Part shown: in pieces, positions 46,740 to 55,350 of the stretch
How the letters are laid out: each line of letters starts with the position of its first letter
Position numbering within the stretch: position 1 is the stretch's first letter
Assembly (NCBI GenBank): GCA_965200775.1
Contig: OZ241383.1
Location: forward strand, 1,488,001-1,552,000
Source of the DNA: Poriferisocius sp965200775
Lineage (GTDB): Bacteria; Actinomycetota; Acidimicrobiia; Acidimicrobiales; Bin134
Length of the DNA stretch: 64,000 nt
Direction: 5' to 3'
Position numbers and translations under genes: made by a program
Notes under the pieces: generated by a model
What the model saw: the letters and a program-made list of their open reading frames with translations, nothing else
What the model was told of the DNA's origin: nothing
Database searches by the model: none

Positions 46740-46760
46740 GACCTGGGGAATCCCCAGGTC
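46740..46760. repeat. Perfect inverted repeat, 9-bp arms
   Basis: GACCTGGGG-AAT-CCCCAGGTC, followed on the plus strand by TTTCGG. May be a terminator or a protein site; it lies just before the amidohydrolase fragment. Confidence 0.6.
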
Positions 46761-46769
46761 TTTCGGACC

Positions 46770-46866
46770 GGCCAAACCGGCTGCGCTCACCTTCGCCGCT
46801 TTCTTCTCCCACCAGACGCTGAGGATGTGGGTGCTTGGCCATCTCGCCTGGAAGCGGGCAGCGGAC
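46770..46866 (+). pseudogene. Fragment of the amidohydrolase gene
   Basis: About 95 bases closely matching 43105-43200 of the intact amidohydrolase, best in the part coding AAFF(S/P)HQTLRMWV, where 36 of 37 bases agree. Nothing further upstream or downstream of the gene is present. It shows a past partial duplication or recombination around the ParA/AlbA segment. Confidence 0.75.
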
Positions 46867-47375
46867 CGGCGGGCCACAGCGTCCAAGCCCAGGATCCTCT
46901 GGGCAGTAGCTCACTTGATCGCCTGTAGAGCCCTGCCGTACCCTGATCGTCGCACCGGTCTACGGGTGCGGAGCCCCCACCGCCACGGCAACCGCCCCCT
47001 ATGCGCTCTGGACCGCTCAGCTGGTTGTTGGCTCACCCAGTCCCCGAGCGTGCCCTCGCAGGACCTCCCGTTCCAGACGACCTGGGACACCGACTGGCCC
47101 GTCTCTTCAACGATCCACACAGCCACTTCACGGAGTTCACAATCGAATTTTCTCCGTCGCCATGGCAAAGCACTCCTTATGGAGCATGCCTCCACAAAAG
47201 GAGGGAGCCTCAGCCATGAGGTGGTTCAGGACGCCCGAAAGCAAACTGTCGCTCTCTCTGATATCATGAACACATGGGTAGACGCAGTGCCTCCGAATTC
47301 TGCATCGTAGGGCCGTCGGACAAGGTAGCCACGATGCAAATGACGAAGCCGGAACCCTTCCGGCACTTGACTAGC
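46867..47375. other. Stretch without a supported gene
   Basis: About 510 bases. Open frames exist on both strands but none shows a motif, a good RBS or plausible composition. VPDDLGHRLARLF (plus strand near 47070) could be another decayed fragment, unidentified. Confidence 0.5.
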
Positions 47376-47381
47376 TATACT
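47376..47381 (+). promoter_or_regulatory. -10 box (TATACT) of the methyltransferase-HNH gene
   Basis: TATACT preceded by TAGC. No good -35. It gives a leader of about 40 bases with GGAGGAAG before the ATG at 47428; unlike many genes here, this one has a leader and RBS. Confidence 0.45.
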
Positions 47382-47427
47382 GCATTCACCCTGACCCAAT
47401 AGAGACCGTATGCTTGGAGGAAGTACG

Positions 47428-48315
47428 ATGACTACGGACAGAACATTAGAAGGCATCCCTAACTGGGAAAACAGAACTCTCTTTCACGGAGACAACTTAG
47501 ACTTCTTGAGGAGCATAAACTCCAACACTGTTCAACTGATAGCCACCGATCCGCCATTCAATAAGAGTAAGGACTTTCACGCCACGCCAGATAGCCTCTC
47601 GTCAGGCGCCAAATTCAAAGATAGGTGGCGTTGGGATAAGGACATACACGACGAATGGGTAGACCAAATACAGGATGACTGGCCAGCCACGTGGGCTGTC
47701 ATTGAATCAACCAAACAGTCTTATGGAAGTGATATGGCAGCTTTCCTCTGTTGGTTAGGAGTGCGACTAATGGAGATGAGGCGCATTCTCTGTAGTGATG
47801 GCAGCATTTACTTGCACATAGACCATACAGCTCACGCATACGTTAAAGCTTTGATGGACTCGGTCTTCGGACGAAGACAATTCGTTAACGAAATCATATG
47901 GTCATACCGTTCTGGCGGTGGTTCCAAAAGACACTTTGGCAGGAAACATGACATTCTACTCTTCTATACTAAGGGGATAGAGTCGACATTCAATGCGGAC
48001 GATGTGCGGGTTCCATATGATGCTGTGATAGCTAAGAAACGAGCACACCTATTCAACGAGAGAGGCAAGATAAGCAGCGATGTATGGGACATTTCTAGAC
48101 CTCCTAATCATTCCCCAGAATTGACCGGCTATCCGACCCAAAAGCCGCTCGCTGTGTACGAACGGATCTTGAAGGCATCCAGCAACCCAGGAGATATCCA
48201 GCAACCCAGGAGATATAGTACTAGATCCATTCTGCGGGTGCGCCACGACACCTATAGCTGCCGAACGTCTTGGGAGGCAGTGGGTCGGCATGGACATTTG
48301 GGATGGAGCTTATGA
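47428..48315 (+). CDS. Methyltransferase fragment lacking its SAM-binding motif
   Basis: ATG 47428 has GGAGGAAG seven bases upstream. The frame holds the DPPF catalytic motif and TQKPLAVYERILKASSNPGD, then goes out of frame at the duplication and ends in unrelated residues, so the SAM-binding FxGxx motif is lost and the product should be inactive. Confidence 0.7.
   Translation: MTTDRTLEGIPNWENRTLFHGDNLDFLRSINSNTVQLIATDPPFNKSKDFHATPDSLSSGAKFKDRWRWDKDIHDEWVDQIQDDWPATWAVIESTKQSYGSDMAAFLCWLGVRLMEMRRILCSDGSIYLHIDHTAHAYVKALMDSVFGRRQFVNEIIWSYRSGGGSKRHFGRKHDILLFYTKGIESTFNADDVRVPYDAVIAKKRAHLFNERGKISSDVWDISRPPNHSPELTGYPTQKPLAVYERILKASSNPGDIQQPRRYSTRSILRVRHDTYSCRTSWEAVGRHGHLGWSL
48177..48214. repeat. 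19-bp perfect tandem duplication in the methyltransferase-HNH gene
   Basis: Identical adjacent units 48177-48195 and 48196-48214. Loss of one copy rejoins the methyltransferase and HNH reading frames exactly. Confidence 0.95.
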
Positions 48316-48877
48316 TATGGTGTTGGACCGACTGGTCAAGGAAGGACTAGCTGTGCCTGAACAGACATCCGCTAGCGAAAGATTCATCACATTCGGAGAT
48401 GTCCATTTGAGGACAGTCGCTCCAGAAAGAACAGATGAAAATGATACCGCAGCGCCCACCCTCAGACTGCGATCTACAAGACCAACAGAACCTTGGCAGA
48501 GATTGCCAAATAAAGTCGTACGTCGCCTACTTGCCGATGCGCAGTCGAGTGGAGAAGGGCTAGTGGACTGTGCCGGATGTGGAAGGTCATTGGAAATTGA
48601 ATTCTTTGATCTTGACCATATAATGCCCAAGGCAGAAGGAGGTGAAAACTTTATAACCAATAGAGTGCTTCTGTGCTCTCCATGCAACAAACGAAAGAGT
48701 GACCAGTTGACTCTTCGGGGGCTAATTACAGAGAACAAATCAAAGCGTTGGATGGAGAATCCCACAAGAGCCAGCAATGCCCTTGCCGAGGCCAAAGAGA
48801 CCGCGGCAGAAGTCAGAGACGACTGGGAGAGCGACTATATTCAAGAGAAAATAAGGAGGGCATCTGAACGGCAATGA
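48290..48877 (+). CDS. HNH endonuclease fragment
   Basis: 195 codons beginning inside the former methyltransferase. The HNH motif is complete: CAGC, FDLDHIMPKAEGGENFITN, LLCSPCNKRKSD. If translated from ATG 48290 it could be a free HNH nuclease, but no RBS precedes it. Confidence 0.65.
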   Translation: MDIWDGAYDMVLDRLVKEGLAVPEQTSASERFITFGDVHLRTVAPERTDENDTAAPTLRLRSTRPTEPWQRLPNKVVRRLLADAQSSGEGLVDCAGCGRSLEIEFFDLDHIMPKAEGGENFITNRVLLCSPCNKRKSDQLTLRGLITENKSKRWMENPTRASNALAEAKETAAEVRDDWESDYIQEKIRRASERQ

Positions 48878-48990
48878 AGGATTTACCCTCAGCGACACGA
48901 GCAATCTGAAGGACCGACAATGAGCGGTGAAAACTCAGGCTAAGCCAAAACTGAATCACTTTGGCCTTTTGGTTATTCTTGCAATTGTGG

Positions 48991-50178
48991 TCACTCATCA
49001 GAGAGGTGGTTCTGGGTGGCGATTTCGGCTAGGTAGAGCACTCGGGTGGCGAGCACTTCGCGGGCTTCGTGGACCATGTCGTCGTAGAAATGCTCCCGGT
49101 AAGCCTTGTCGGTGACGGTTGACACCGCGAACTGGAGCGAGGAGAGAGTGGCGATGAAACCGGAGACGGCCAGCAACTCCCAGGTGAGCACCAGATCGGA
49201 ACCGAACAACCCGAAACGAGCCAGAGGATCGAATCCCTCAACCCCCACCCACGAAACGATGGTCGCCTCCCGCACCGCCAGCAGGCCGAAGGCCACGTAG
49301 AACACCCCGATCACCACACCTACCAGAACCACCCGCACCGCCTGAGCGGTGAACATGAGCAACCCGAGGTTGATCCGATCCATCCGTCCCAGCTGCGGCA
49401 CATCGGATAGGGCAAATCCCTCCGGCGGTTCGGCCGGGGCCAGCGGTGAATCACAGCCATTGACCAGCTCGCACACCTCATCCCAGCTCTCGAAGCGGGC
49501 CAACCCGGTCAGCTCGGAGGGCACCCGCACGGCCACCGAACCGAAGCTGAGGAGGCCGAACGCCACCAGCACGATGGCGTAGTAGTGCCAGGTGAAGTCG
49601 TGGGCCACCTGCCATACCTCGGAGTTCAGGAACAAGAACGCGCTGAACAGCAGCAGCAGGGGCAGGATGCGGCCCACCAACCGTCCGATCAAGCCAATCT
49701 GGCTGCCGGTGTAGACCCCGGCCCAGAGCACCATGGGAAGCAAACCGAAGCTCACCACCAGATACGCCCCCACCAGAATGGCCACGTTGATCAGGGCCAG
49801 GCCCATGGCGTTGGACCACGGGTTATCGGTGAACAGCGCTGGCAGAATCGGTGGGATCAGCACGAACACAGCCAGTTCAATGGCTCCCACCCGGTCGGGG
49901 AGCTGCAGGAACCGGCGGCCCCTCAGGCGGTTGACGGCAACCACTGCTCCAAGGGCGATAGCCACCCCGGCGCAGAACACACCGAACTGAGCCCACCCCG
50001 AGAAACGGTCGTCGAACGACGAGAACAGCTCGATGGCGAACACCAGCGCCAGAAACGGCACGGCCCGGGTGAACACGTCGGTGCTCGCCCGGTAATCGTG
50101 AATGACGTGAGGAACCCCTCGGCGTATGAACCAGCGCTCCACCGCTTGGCGGCGAGAACTCGGGGCGGGTGGGCTCAC
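48991..50178 (-). CDS. Multi-pass membrane protein, unknown function
   Basis: 395 residues with about eight predicted membrane helices: residues 40-55, 63-82, 100-118, 122-146, 165-182, 195-212, a C-terminal pair near 277-300 and one near 335-360. A soluble loop of about 50 residues (ESWDEVCELVNGCDSPLAPA) lies in the middle. No transporter or enzyme motif was recognised. GTG start with GGGGAG nine bases upstream. Same strand as the next four genes, with short gaps. Confidence 0.8.
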   Translation of the reverse strand: MSPPAPSSRRQAVERWFIRRGVPHVIHDYRASTDVFTRAVPFLALVFAIELFSSFDDRFSGWAQFGVFCAGVAIALGAVVAVNRLRGRRFLQLPDRVGAIELAVFVLIPPILPALFTDNPWSNAMGLALINVAILVGAYLVVSFGLLPMVLWAGVYTGSQIGLIGRLVGRILPLLLLFSAFLFLNSEVWQVAHDFTWHYYAIVLVAFGLLSFGSVAVRVPSELTGLARFESWDEVCELVNGCDSPLAPAEPPEGFALSDVPQLGRMDRINLGLLMFTAQAVRVVLVGVVIGVFYVAFGLLAVREATIVSWVGVEGFDPLARFGLFGSDLVLTWELLAVSGFIATLSSLQFAVSTVTDKAYREHFYDDMVHEAREVLATRVLYLAEIATQNHLSDE

Positions 50179-50206
50179 CGCGGACTCCCCTCGCTTGCTC
50201 TTTGGG

Positions 50207-50527
50207 TCAGTCCCCGTCAGGCATGGTGGGCACCTCGACGCCGGGGCCGTAGTAGATGAACAGGTTGGCGATCAGGTCGTCGATCCCGTCTCGGGTTCCA
50301 CCTTTGGCCAGGTCAACGGTGATTACGTTGCTGTTCACATGGATGGCGTCGATGCCGCCCCGGTCGAGCAGGCGGCGGGCCAACTCGTCGACGGGCCGCT
50401 CACCGGTTACCTCCCGCCCGGCTGCGTAGTGCTCGTGGCCGGTGCCGGTGATGCTGCGATTGATCTCAAAGCGGATCACCCCCGGGCGGCTGGTCGCCCT
50501 CTCCACAACGGTCACTGGCTGTCCCAT
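50207..50527 (-). CDS. NifU N-terminal-domain-like protein
   Basis: 106 residues from ATG 50527 (GGGAG four bases upstream). RPGVIRFEINRSITGTGHEH then Y and AIHVNSNVITVDLAKGGTRD followed by LIANLFIYY match a small actinobacterial family annotated with an Nfu/NifU N-terminal scaffold domain. It has no CxxC cluster site of the NifU C-terminal domain, so a direct iron-sulphur role is unproven. It may be co-transcribed with the membrane protein. Confidence 0.65.
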   Translation of the reverse strand: MGQPVTVVERATSRPGVIRFEINRSITGTGHEHYAAGREVTGERPVDELARRLLDRGGIDAIHVNSNVITVDLAKGGTRDGIDDLIANLFIYYGPGVEVPTMPDGD

Positions 50528-50644
50528 ACGCTCCCGGATCGTACTCTTTCGACACTGCGCCATAGGCAATCAGAACCCGACAAACGGCAATCAGGAACCG
50601 ACAAGCGGCCGGCACCCTGCTGGCGGTGTGAACCCCAAGGCCCG

Positions 50645-51319
50645 CTAGAAGGGCAGCGACCGATTTGGCCCGGCCGGTACGCGGAGATGGCCCCAGCCCA
50701 GATTCTCCATGAAGACCCAGGAACGTCGGTGCAGCGGAGTGGGGCCATGGGCTGCGATGGCAGCTCGGTGGCGGGGGCAGGGGTAGCCCTTGTTGCCGGC
50801 GAAGTTGTAGTCGGGGTAGCCGTCGGACGCCGCTCGCATCAGGTGGTCGCGGGTGACCTTGGCCAGGATGGACGCCGCCGCGATGGACAGGCAGGTGGCG
50901 TCGCCCCCGACCAGAGTGCGGGTTCGTCCTCCGCCCACAAAATCCCATTTGCCGTCCACCAACACCGCGTCGGCCTTCGCGCCGAGCCCGTCGAGGGCCC
51001 GTCGAGCAGCCACCCGCTGGGCTTCGGCCATGCCGAGTTGATCACACTCGTCGTTGCTGGCGTGGCCGGCGGCCCAGGCGACGCACCATTCGGCGATCCG
51101 GTCGAACAGCCCCTCCCGCTCGGATTCGGTCAGCATCTTGGAGTCGCGAACCCGGTACACCCGCCGGTCGGTGGGCAGCACCGCGGCCACCAGAGTGAGC
51201 GGACCGGCCCACGCTCCCTTGCCCACCTCGTCAATCCCCACCACCACCTCGTGGCCCTCGGCCCACAGGCGACGCTCCACCTCCAGGTTGGGAACAGCCG
51301 ATCTCAGCGCGGCCCGCAT
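50645..51319 (-). CDS. rnhB: Ribonuclease HII
   Basis: 224 residues. Removes RNA (including single ribonucleotides) from DNA. Catalytic acidic residues are in VVGIDEVGKGAWAGPL (usual form DEAGRGPLAGP; the G-K and W changes are mild variants), VLVDGKWDF and KVTRDHLM, with the C-terminal YNFAGNKGYPCPRHRAAIAA. ATG 51319 was chosen over GTG 51322. It follows a large unknown gene and precedes the NifU-N-like gene. Confidence 0.93.
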   Translation of the reverse strand: MRAALRSAVPNLEVERRLWAEGHEVVVGIDEVGKGAWAGPLTLVAAVLPTDRRVYRVRDSKMLTESEREGLFDRIAEWCVAWAAGHASNDECDQLGMAEAQRVAARRALDGLGAKADAVLVDGKWDFVGGGRTRTLVGGDATCLSIAAASILAKVTRDHLMRAASDGYPDYNFAGNKGYPCPRHRAAIAAHGPTPLHRRSWVFMENLGWGHLRVPAGPNRSLPF

Positions 51320-51332
51320 CACCTCAAGTTAG

Positions 51333-52688
51333 TTACCGGCAGGCGGCCAGCAGCGTTTCGCCGGTGGGCTGGTCGGTGGACCAACCAGGATCCAACGCCG
51401 GGACCCTCAAGGTGATCGCTTCGTCTCGGAACTGCTCGTCCCGCTCCCACAACAGCGCGGGACGCTCACCGTGCCAGCGCAGGGCGAAAGAAACCGGCCC
51501 GAACCGGGTGGGCAGCCCGTACACCGCCAGCGGCCCGCCCCGCCACGCCGGTCGGAATCCGGGCGCCAGCAGCAACTCGTCGTCGTGATCGTCAACCAGC
51601 TCGGCCCTCAGGCCACCGGAGGGCGGCTCGGCCCGGCGCAGGTTCATCCCGAGAAGATCTTTGGCGGCGCGTTCTTGGCCTCCGGCGAGGAGGAGACGAG
51701 CGACCGAGTCGACAGGCACCGCTGCACCTACTCGGGCTGCGGCTTCGACCGCTTCGGCCACCGGCTCGCCGTAGCGGGCTGCGGCCCGGCTGTCTCGAGT
51801 CAGGTCGTGGTGAACCGCGAACGCCGTCAGCCGCTCGGCCGGGGCCTCGGTGGTCCAACGGGCAGCAATCTCATCCAGTACCACCTCGGCGTCGCTGGAG
51901 TAGCCGTGATGGTCGAGCCGCACCGACAGCTCGCACAGCTCGGCCACTTCGGCCGTCTCCATGCGACCCGTGCGGCCCAACCACCGACGCCGGTTCTGTT
52001 CGATGCGCCGGTTCAACCCCTCGTCGGGAAGCTCGATGCGGGCCCCCCGATCCAGGTGGGCCTGCCATCCCCGAACCAGCGCCTCGGCGTCGGGCAGATC
52101 GGACGGTGGCGGGGGCGTCCCCCGGCTCAACGCCGTGCTTACAGCCATTCGAGCGGTGTGGGGCAGCGGCCACACCAGGGCGGCCCTATCACGGCCCTTG
52201 CGGTTCGGCTCGCTGCCGTCACCTTCCGCTCCTCCCCTACTGGCAAGCAACTCGTCAACCGAATCGGTGCCGACCGCGGCCACCGCCGGGGCCCTATCCC
52301 AGGCCAGCACCTGACTTCCGCCGATGTTCAGCCCAGCCTGGCCGGCCGACAGCACCGCTCCGGGGGCCTCCATCACCAGGGCCACGGCGAACGCGGTGGC
52401 AGCTTGGTTGCCCACCTCCACCACTGCAACAGCCGTCCCACCGCCGGATGCCACCGCCCACACCTTCTGCACTGCATCCCCGTCGGGAACCTTCATGCGG
52501 GTCTCCACCACCGCGCCGGGCCCAACCACGCTCTGGCGCACAGCAGCTTCCTGCGGGGACCGGTGCCAGCGGTCGGCCGACCTCACCCACCACGTGAGCG
52601 TCCACCCGCCCCGACCCGGCTGAACCGTCCCCCGGGGATCGACTTCGCCCCACCCCGGAGCGCCCAGAACGTCGAGGTACCTGGTCAC
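51333..52688 (-). CDS. Conserved hypothetical protein, possibly alpha/alpha-barrel-like
   Basis: 451 residues, cytoplasmic by absence of a signal. The N-terminal half is beta-rich; the second half has helical segments (AEVAELCELSVRLDHHGYSS, LTAFAVHHDLTRDSRAAARY) with a weak likeness to six-hairpin glycosidase-type folds. That likeness is by eye only and no function is assigned. Its GTG start overlaps the gpsA stop (GTGA), so it is translated together with gpsA. Confidence 0.7.
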   Translation of the reverse strand: MTRYLDVLGAPGWGEVDPRGTVQPGRGGWTLTWWVRSADRWHRSPQEAAVRQSVVGPGAVVETRMKVPDGDAVQKVWAVASGGGTAVAVVEVGNQAATAFAVALVMEAPGAVLSAGQAGLNIGGSQVLAWDRAPAVAAVGTDSVDELLASRGGAEGDGSEPNRKGRDRAALVWPLPHTARMAVSTALSRGTPPPPSDLPDAEALVRGWQAHLDRGARIELPDEGLNRRIEQNRRRWLGRTGRMETAEVAELCELSVRLDHHGYSSDAEVVLDEIAARWTTEAPAERLTAFAVHHDLTRDSRAAARYGEPVAEAVEAAARVGAAVPVDSVARLLLAGGQERAAKDLLGMNLRRAEPPSGGLRAELVDDHDDELLLAPGFRPAWRGGPLAVYGLPTRFGPVSFALRWHGERPALLWERDEQFRDEAITLRVPALDPGWSTDQPTGETLLAACR

Positions 52689-53815
52689 CGGGGAGAGCGT
52701 TTCTTGAGCCGACGGTTACGCCGGAACCGCGCCCATTTCACGCTTGTGGCCCGTTTCGGTTTCGACGGCGACGAGTTGAACCGCCATACCCGGCGAAATC
52801 CGGACCGTTTGGCCCGGGCCTTGTCGGTCTCCGAGCGAGCCTGGCGGCCCATCAGCACCATCGTGGCCTCGGCCGCTGTCCGAGTACCCCTGATCACCGC
52901 ATGCACCTCGGCACTGATCGGCATCTCCACCCCGTGCTCCGCGGCCAGCTCCACCACCACCCCCGCGGTGGACACCCCCTCGGCCACCTGATCCATCTCG
53001 GCCAGCACCTCCTTGACCCTGCGACCCCGGCCGAGCTGCTCCCCCACGTAGCGGTTGCGGCTCTGGGAACTCATGCAGGTCGCCAGCAGGTCGCCCAACC
53101 CGGCCAGCCCGGTGAAGGTGTCGGCCCGGCCCCCCAGAGCGGTACCCAACCGGCCCATCTCTGCCAAACCCCGGGTGATAACCGCGGCCCGGGTGTTGTC
53201 GCCTGCGCCCAGACCATCCACCATGCCCGATGCCAGGGCAATCACGTTCTTGAGGGTGCCACCCAGCTCACAGCCGATCACGTCGTCGTTGGTGTAAACC
53301 CTGAAAAGGTCGGTGGACAGGACCGACTGAATCGCAGTAGCCACCGTGTCGTCGGCCATGGCGATCACAGACGTGGCTGCGTGCCCGGCCAGGATCTCCT
53401 TAGCCAGGTTTGGGCCGGTGAGCACCCCCGCCGAGTGGGCCGGGGCCACCTGGTTGACGATCTCGGTCATGCGCAGCCAAGTGCCCCGCTCCAGCCCCTT
53501 GGTGAGGCTCACCACCGGCACCCAGGGGCGCAGATGGCCCGCGACCTCTGCCAGCACCCGGCGAAACGCCGACGACGGAACCCCCATAACCACCACCTCG
53601 GCGGCGTCCACCGCTTGCTCCAGGTCGGTGGTGGCCCTCAGCCGGGTGTGCAGCTCGAACCCGTCGAGGTAGCGGGGATTGGCGTGGTGCTTGTTGACGG
53701 CGGTCGCGATGCGAGGGTCGCGGCACCACAGCACGGTGTCCACGTTGTGGGCGGCCAAATGGGCGACGGTGGTGCCCCATGAGCCCCCGCCGATGACTGC
53801 GACCCGGTTCGACAT
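52685..53815 (-). CDS. gpsA: Glycerol-3-phosphate dehydrogenase [NAD(P)+] with basic C-terminal tail
   Basis: 376 residues. Makes sn-glycerol-3-phosphate for phospholipids. Nucleotide-binding VAVIGGGSWGTTVAHLAAHN, VSLTKGLE, SGVLTGPNLAKEIL-like GVLTGPNLAKEI, catalytic ELGGTLKNVIALASGMVDGL and GLGDLLATCMSSQSRNR. Normal GpsA ends near residue 330; here about 45 more residues are rich in Arg and Lys (RARAKRSGFRRVWRFNS, WARFRRNRRLKKRSPR). This tail could bind membrane or nucleic acid. ATG 53815 was chosen; GTG 53821 is an alternative. Confidence 0.92.
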   Translation of the reverse strand: MSNRVAVIGGGSWGTTVAHLAAHNVDTVLWCRDPRIATAVNKHHANPRYLDGFELHTRLRATTDLEQAVDAAEVVVMGVPSSAFRRVLAEVAGHLRPWVPVVSLTKGLERGTWLRMTEIVNQVAPAHSAGVLTGPNLAKEILAGHAATSVIAMADDTVATAIQSVLSTDLFRVYTNDDVIGCELGGTLKNVIALASGMVDGLGAGDNTRAAVITRGLAEMGRLGTALGGRADTFTGLAGLGDLLATCMSSQSRNRYVGEQLGRGRRVKEVLAEMDQVAEGVSTAGVVVELAAEHGVEMPISAEVHAVIRGTRTAAEATMVLMGRQARSETDKARAKRSGFRRVWRFNSSPSKPKRATSVKWARFRRNRRLKKRSPR

Positions 53816-53952
53816 CGGCACCTACCGTAGGCCAGGCCATCCCCCTCCTGGCCATACTCGCGTAGCCCGATGAGCTGAGACCTCCGCCAAGCTCCGGCCT
53901 GCCGGCCAGCGAAGCCCTTGCCCGCGCTCACGCCGCCCGCTGGGCGAAGCCG

Positions 53953-53958
53953 TAGACT
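53953..53958 (+). promoter_or_regulatory. -10 box (TAGACT) of cofC
   Basis: TAGACT ends seven bases before GTG 53966; no RBS; leaderless pattern. Confidence 0.45.
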
Positions 53959-53965
53959 CCGGCGG

Positions 53966-54541
53966 GTGAGCGTGGAGCGAGAGGTGGCGGTGCTGATCCC
54001 GGTGAAGGCGTTCGCCGAAGCCAAGCACCGCCTGGCCCCCGCCCTGGGTGCTGCGGAAAGAGCCGAGCTGGCCCGCGACATGGCCACCCATGTGGTGCGA
54101 GCGGCCGCTCCCCTGCCTGTGGCGGTTGTGTGCGACGACGACGAGGTGCGGAACTGGGCCCAAGCAGTCGGAGCCGACGTGGTGTGGTGTCCAGGAACCG
54201 GGCTCAACGGCGCGGTGCGAAGCGGGGTGGAGCATCTCCGAGACGCCGGGGTCGACCGGGTGATCGTGGCCCACGGGGACCTGCCCCTGGCCGGATCGCT
54301 GGCCCCCCTGGGCGACTGGCCCGGCATCACCCTCGTACCCGACCGCCGCAACGACGGCACCAACGTGATCACCCTGCCCAGCGGTTGCCGGTTCGATTTC
54401 TCCTACGGTCGGGGGTCGTTTGTCCGTCACCTGGCCGAAGCCCAGCGGCTGGGATGCAGCCTGCGGGTGGTGCGCGACCCGGCCTTCGCGCTGGACATCG
54501 ACGTTCCCGCCGACCTCGACGAACTGGCCGTGCTGGCATGA
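53966..54541 (+). CDS. cofC: 2-phospho-L-lactate/phosphoenolpyruvate guanylyltransferase (F420 biosynthesis)
   Basis: 191 residues from GTG 53966. Activates 2-phospholactate or PEP with GTP for coenzyme F420 side-chain assembly. N-terminal nucleotide site AVLIPVKAFAEAKHRLAPAL, VIVAHGDLPLAG (the GDxP/PL motif), DRRNDGTNVITLP and FDFSYGRGSFVRHLAEAQRL are diagnostic. Mycobacterial FbiD is the counterpart. Its presence shows the organism makes F420, consistent with the luciferase-like oxidoreductase at 58.1 kb. Confidence 0.9.
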   Translation: MSVEREVAVLIPVKAFAEAKHRLAPALGAAERAELARDMATHVVRAAAPLPVAVVCDDDEVRNWAQAVGADVVWCPGTGLNGAVRSGVEHLRDAGVDRVIVAHGDLPLAGSLAPLGDWPGITLVPDRRNDGTNVITLPSGCRFDFSYGRGSFVRHLAEAQRLGCSLRVVRDPAFALDIDVPADLDELAVLA

Positions 54542-54587
54542 GGAACGGCTGGCGGTCCACCGGCCCGAACGAGCCGGCCATGACGGC

Positions 54588-55316
54588 GTGAGATCGCAGA
54601 ACCTGCCCACACCGGAGCGGGCCCTGGCCATCGGCTCTCACCCAGATGACATCGAGCTGAACGCCGGGGCCACGTTGGCCAAGTGGGCGGCCGCCGGTTG
54701 CGAGGTGAGCCTGCTGGTATGCACCGACGGGTCGAAGGGAACCTGGAACCCCAATGCCGACATCGACGAGCTGGTGGCGGTACGCCAGGTTGAACAAAAG
54801 GAAGCAGCACGGCGATTGGGGGCCACCGGCGAGGTGGTTTTCCTGGGTTGGACCGACGGGGAGCTGGAATCGGGGACGGAGCCCCGGCGCCAGGTGGTGT
54901 CGTGGATCAGGAGTCTGCGACCGACCGTGGTGCTGGGCCATGACCCGTGGCGGCGCTGGCGGCTCCACCCCGACCACCGCCACGCCGGGTGGCTGACCGT
55001 CGATGGCATCGTGGCCGCTCGCGACCCTCACTTCTTCAACGACATTGGCCCGGCCCATCACCGCCCTCAGGCCCTCTTGCTGTTCGAGGCCGACGAGCCC
55101 GACCACGCGGAGGACACTGCGGGGTTCGAGAGCGCAAAGGCAACCGCCTTGGAGGCCTTCACCAGCCAGTTTGAGACCACCTTGTCGCTTCCCCCTGAGC
55201 CCAGTGCCAACGACCTGGCAAGGTTCCGATCCCGAGTGACCGACGATCTGGCCGAAGCCGGGGCGCAGGCGGGGCTAGCCTCAGCCGAACTGTTCAAGCT
55301 CATCGACGACCTCTAG
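54588..55316 (+). CDS. PIG-L/LmbE family deacetylase
   Basis: 242 residues from GTG 54588. Zinc-dependent N-acetylglucosamine-type deacetylase fold: ALAIGSHPDDIELNAGATLA (HPDD zinc/catalytic motif), LVCTDGSKGT, and the third ligand in RWRLHPDHRHAGWLTVD. In actinobacteria this family includes MshB and Mca of mycothiol metabolism, but many members have other substrates and no assignment is made. It lies 46 bases after cofC and just before an epimerase, so a shared transcript is likely. No strong RBS. Confidence 0.85.
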   Translation: MRSQNLPTPERALAIGSHPDDIELNAGATLAKWAAAGCEVSLLVCTDGSKGTWNPNADIDELVAVRQVEQKEAARRLGATGEVVFLGWTDGELESGTEPRRQVVSWIRSLRPTVVLGHDPWRRWRLHPDHRHAGWLTVDGIVAARDPHFFNDIGPAHHRPQALLLFEADEPDHAEDTAGFESAKATALEAFTSQFETTLSLPPEPSANDLARFRSRVTDDLAEAGAQAGLASAELFKLIDDL

Positions 55317-55350
55317 CCATCAACCAGCCATCAACCAAAAAGGAAACCTC

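Larger units (their letters stand above)
47428..48877 (+). pseudogene. DNA methyltransferase-HNH endonuclease fusion, split by a 19-bp duplication
   Basis: Removing one copy of the 19-bp tandem duplication (48177-48214) gives one 476-residue protein reading KASSNPGDIVLDPFCGCATT across the break, followed by RLGRQWVGMDIWDGAYDM. Order: DPPF motif (IATDPPFNKSKDF), target-recognition middle (SYRSGGGSKRHFGRKHDILL), TQKPLAVYERIL, SAM motif DPFCGCATT, then a C-terminal HNH nuclease (CAGCGRSLEIEFFDLDHIMP and NRVLLCSPCNKRKSD). A methylase with its own HNH domain looks like a compact restriction-modification or methylation-linked nuclease protein. AT-rich compared with the backbone, so probably transferred. 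Confidence 0.85.

Noticed and set aside
46911..47195. Open frames on both strands in the 46.9-47.3 kb gap
   Set aside because: No family features, RBS or consistent codon use; treated as non-coding or decayed DNA.
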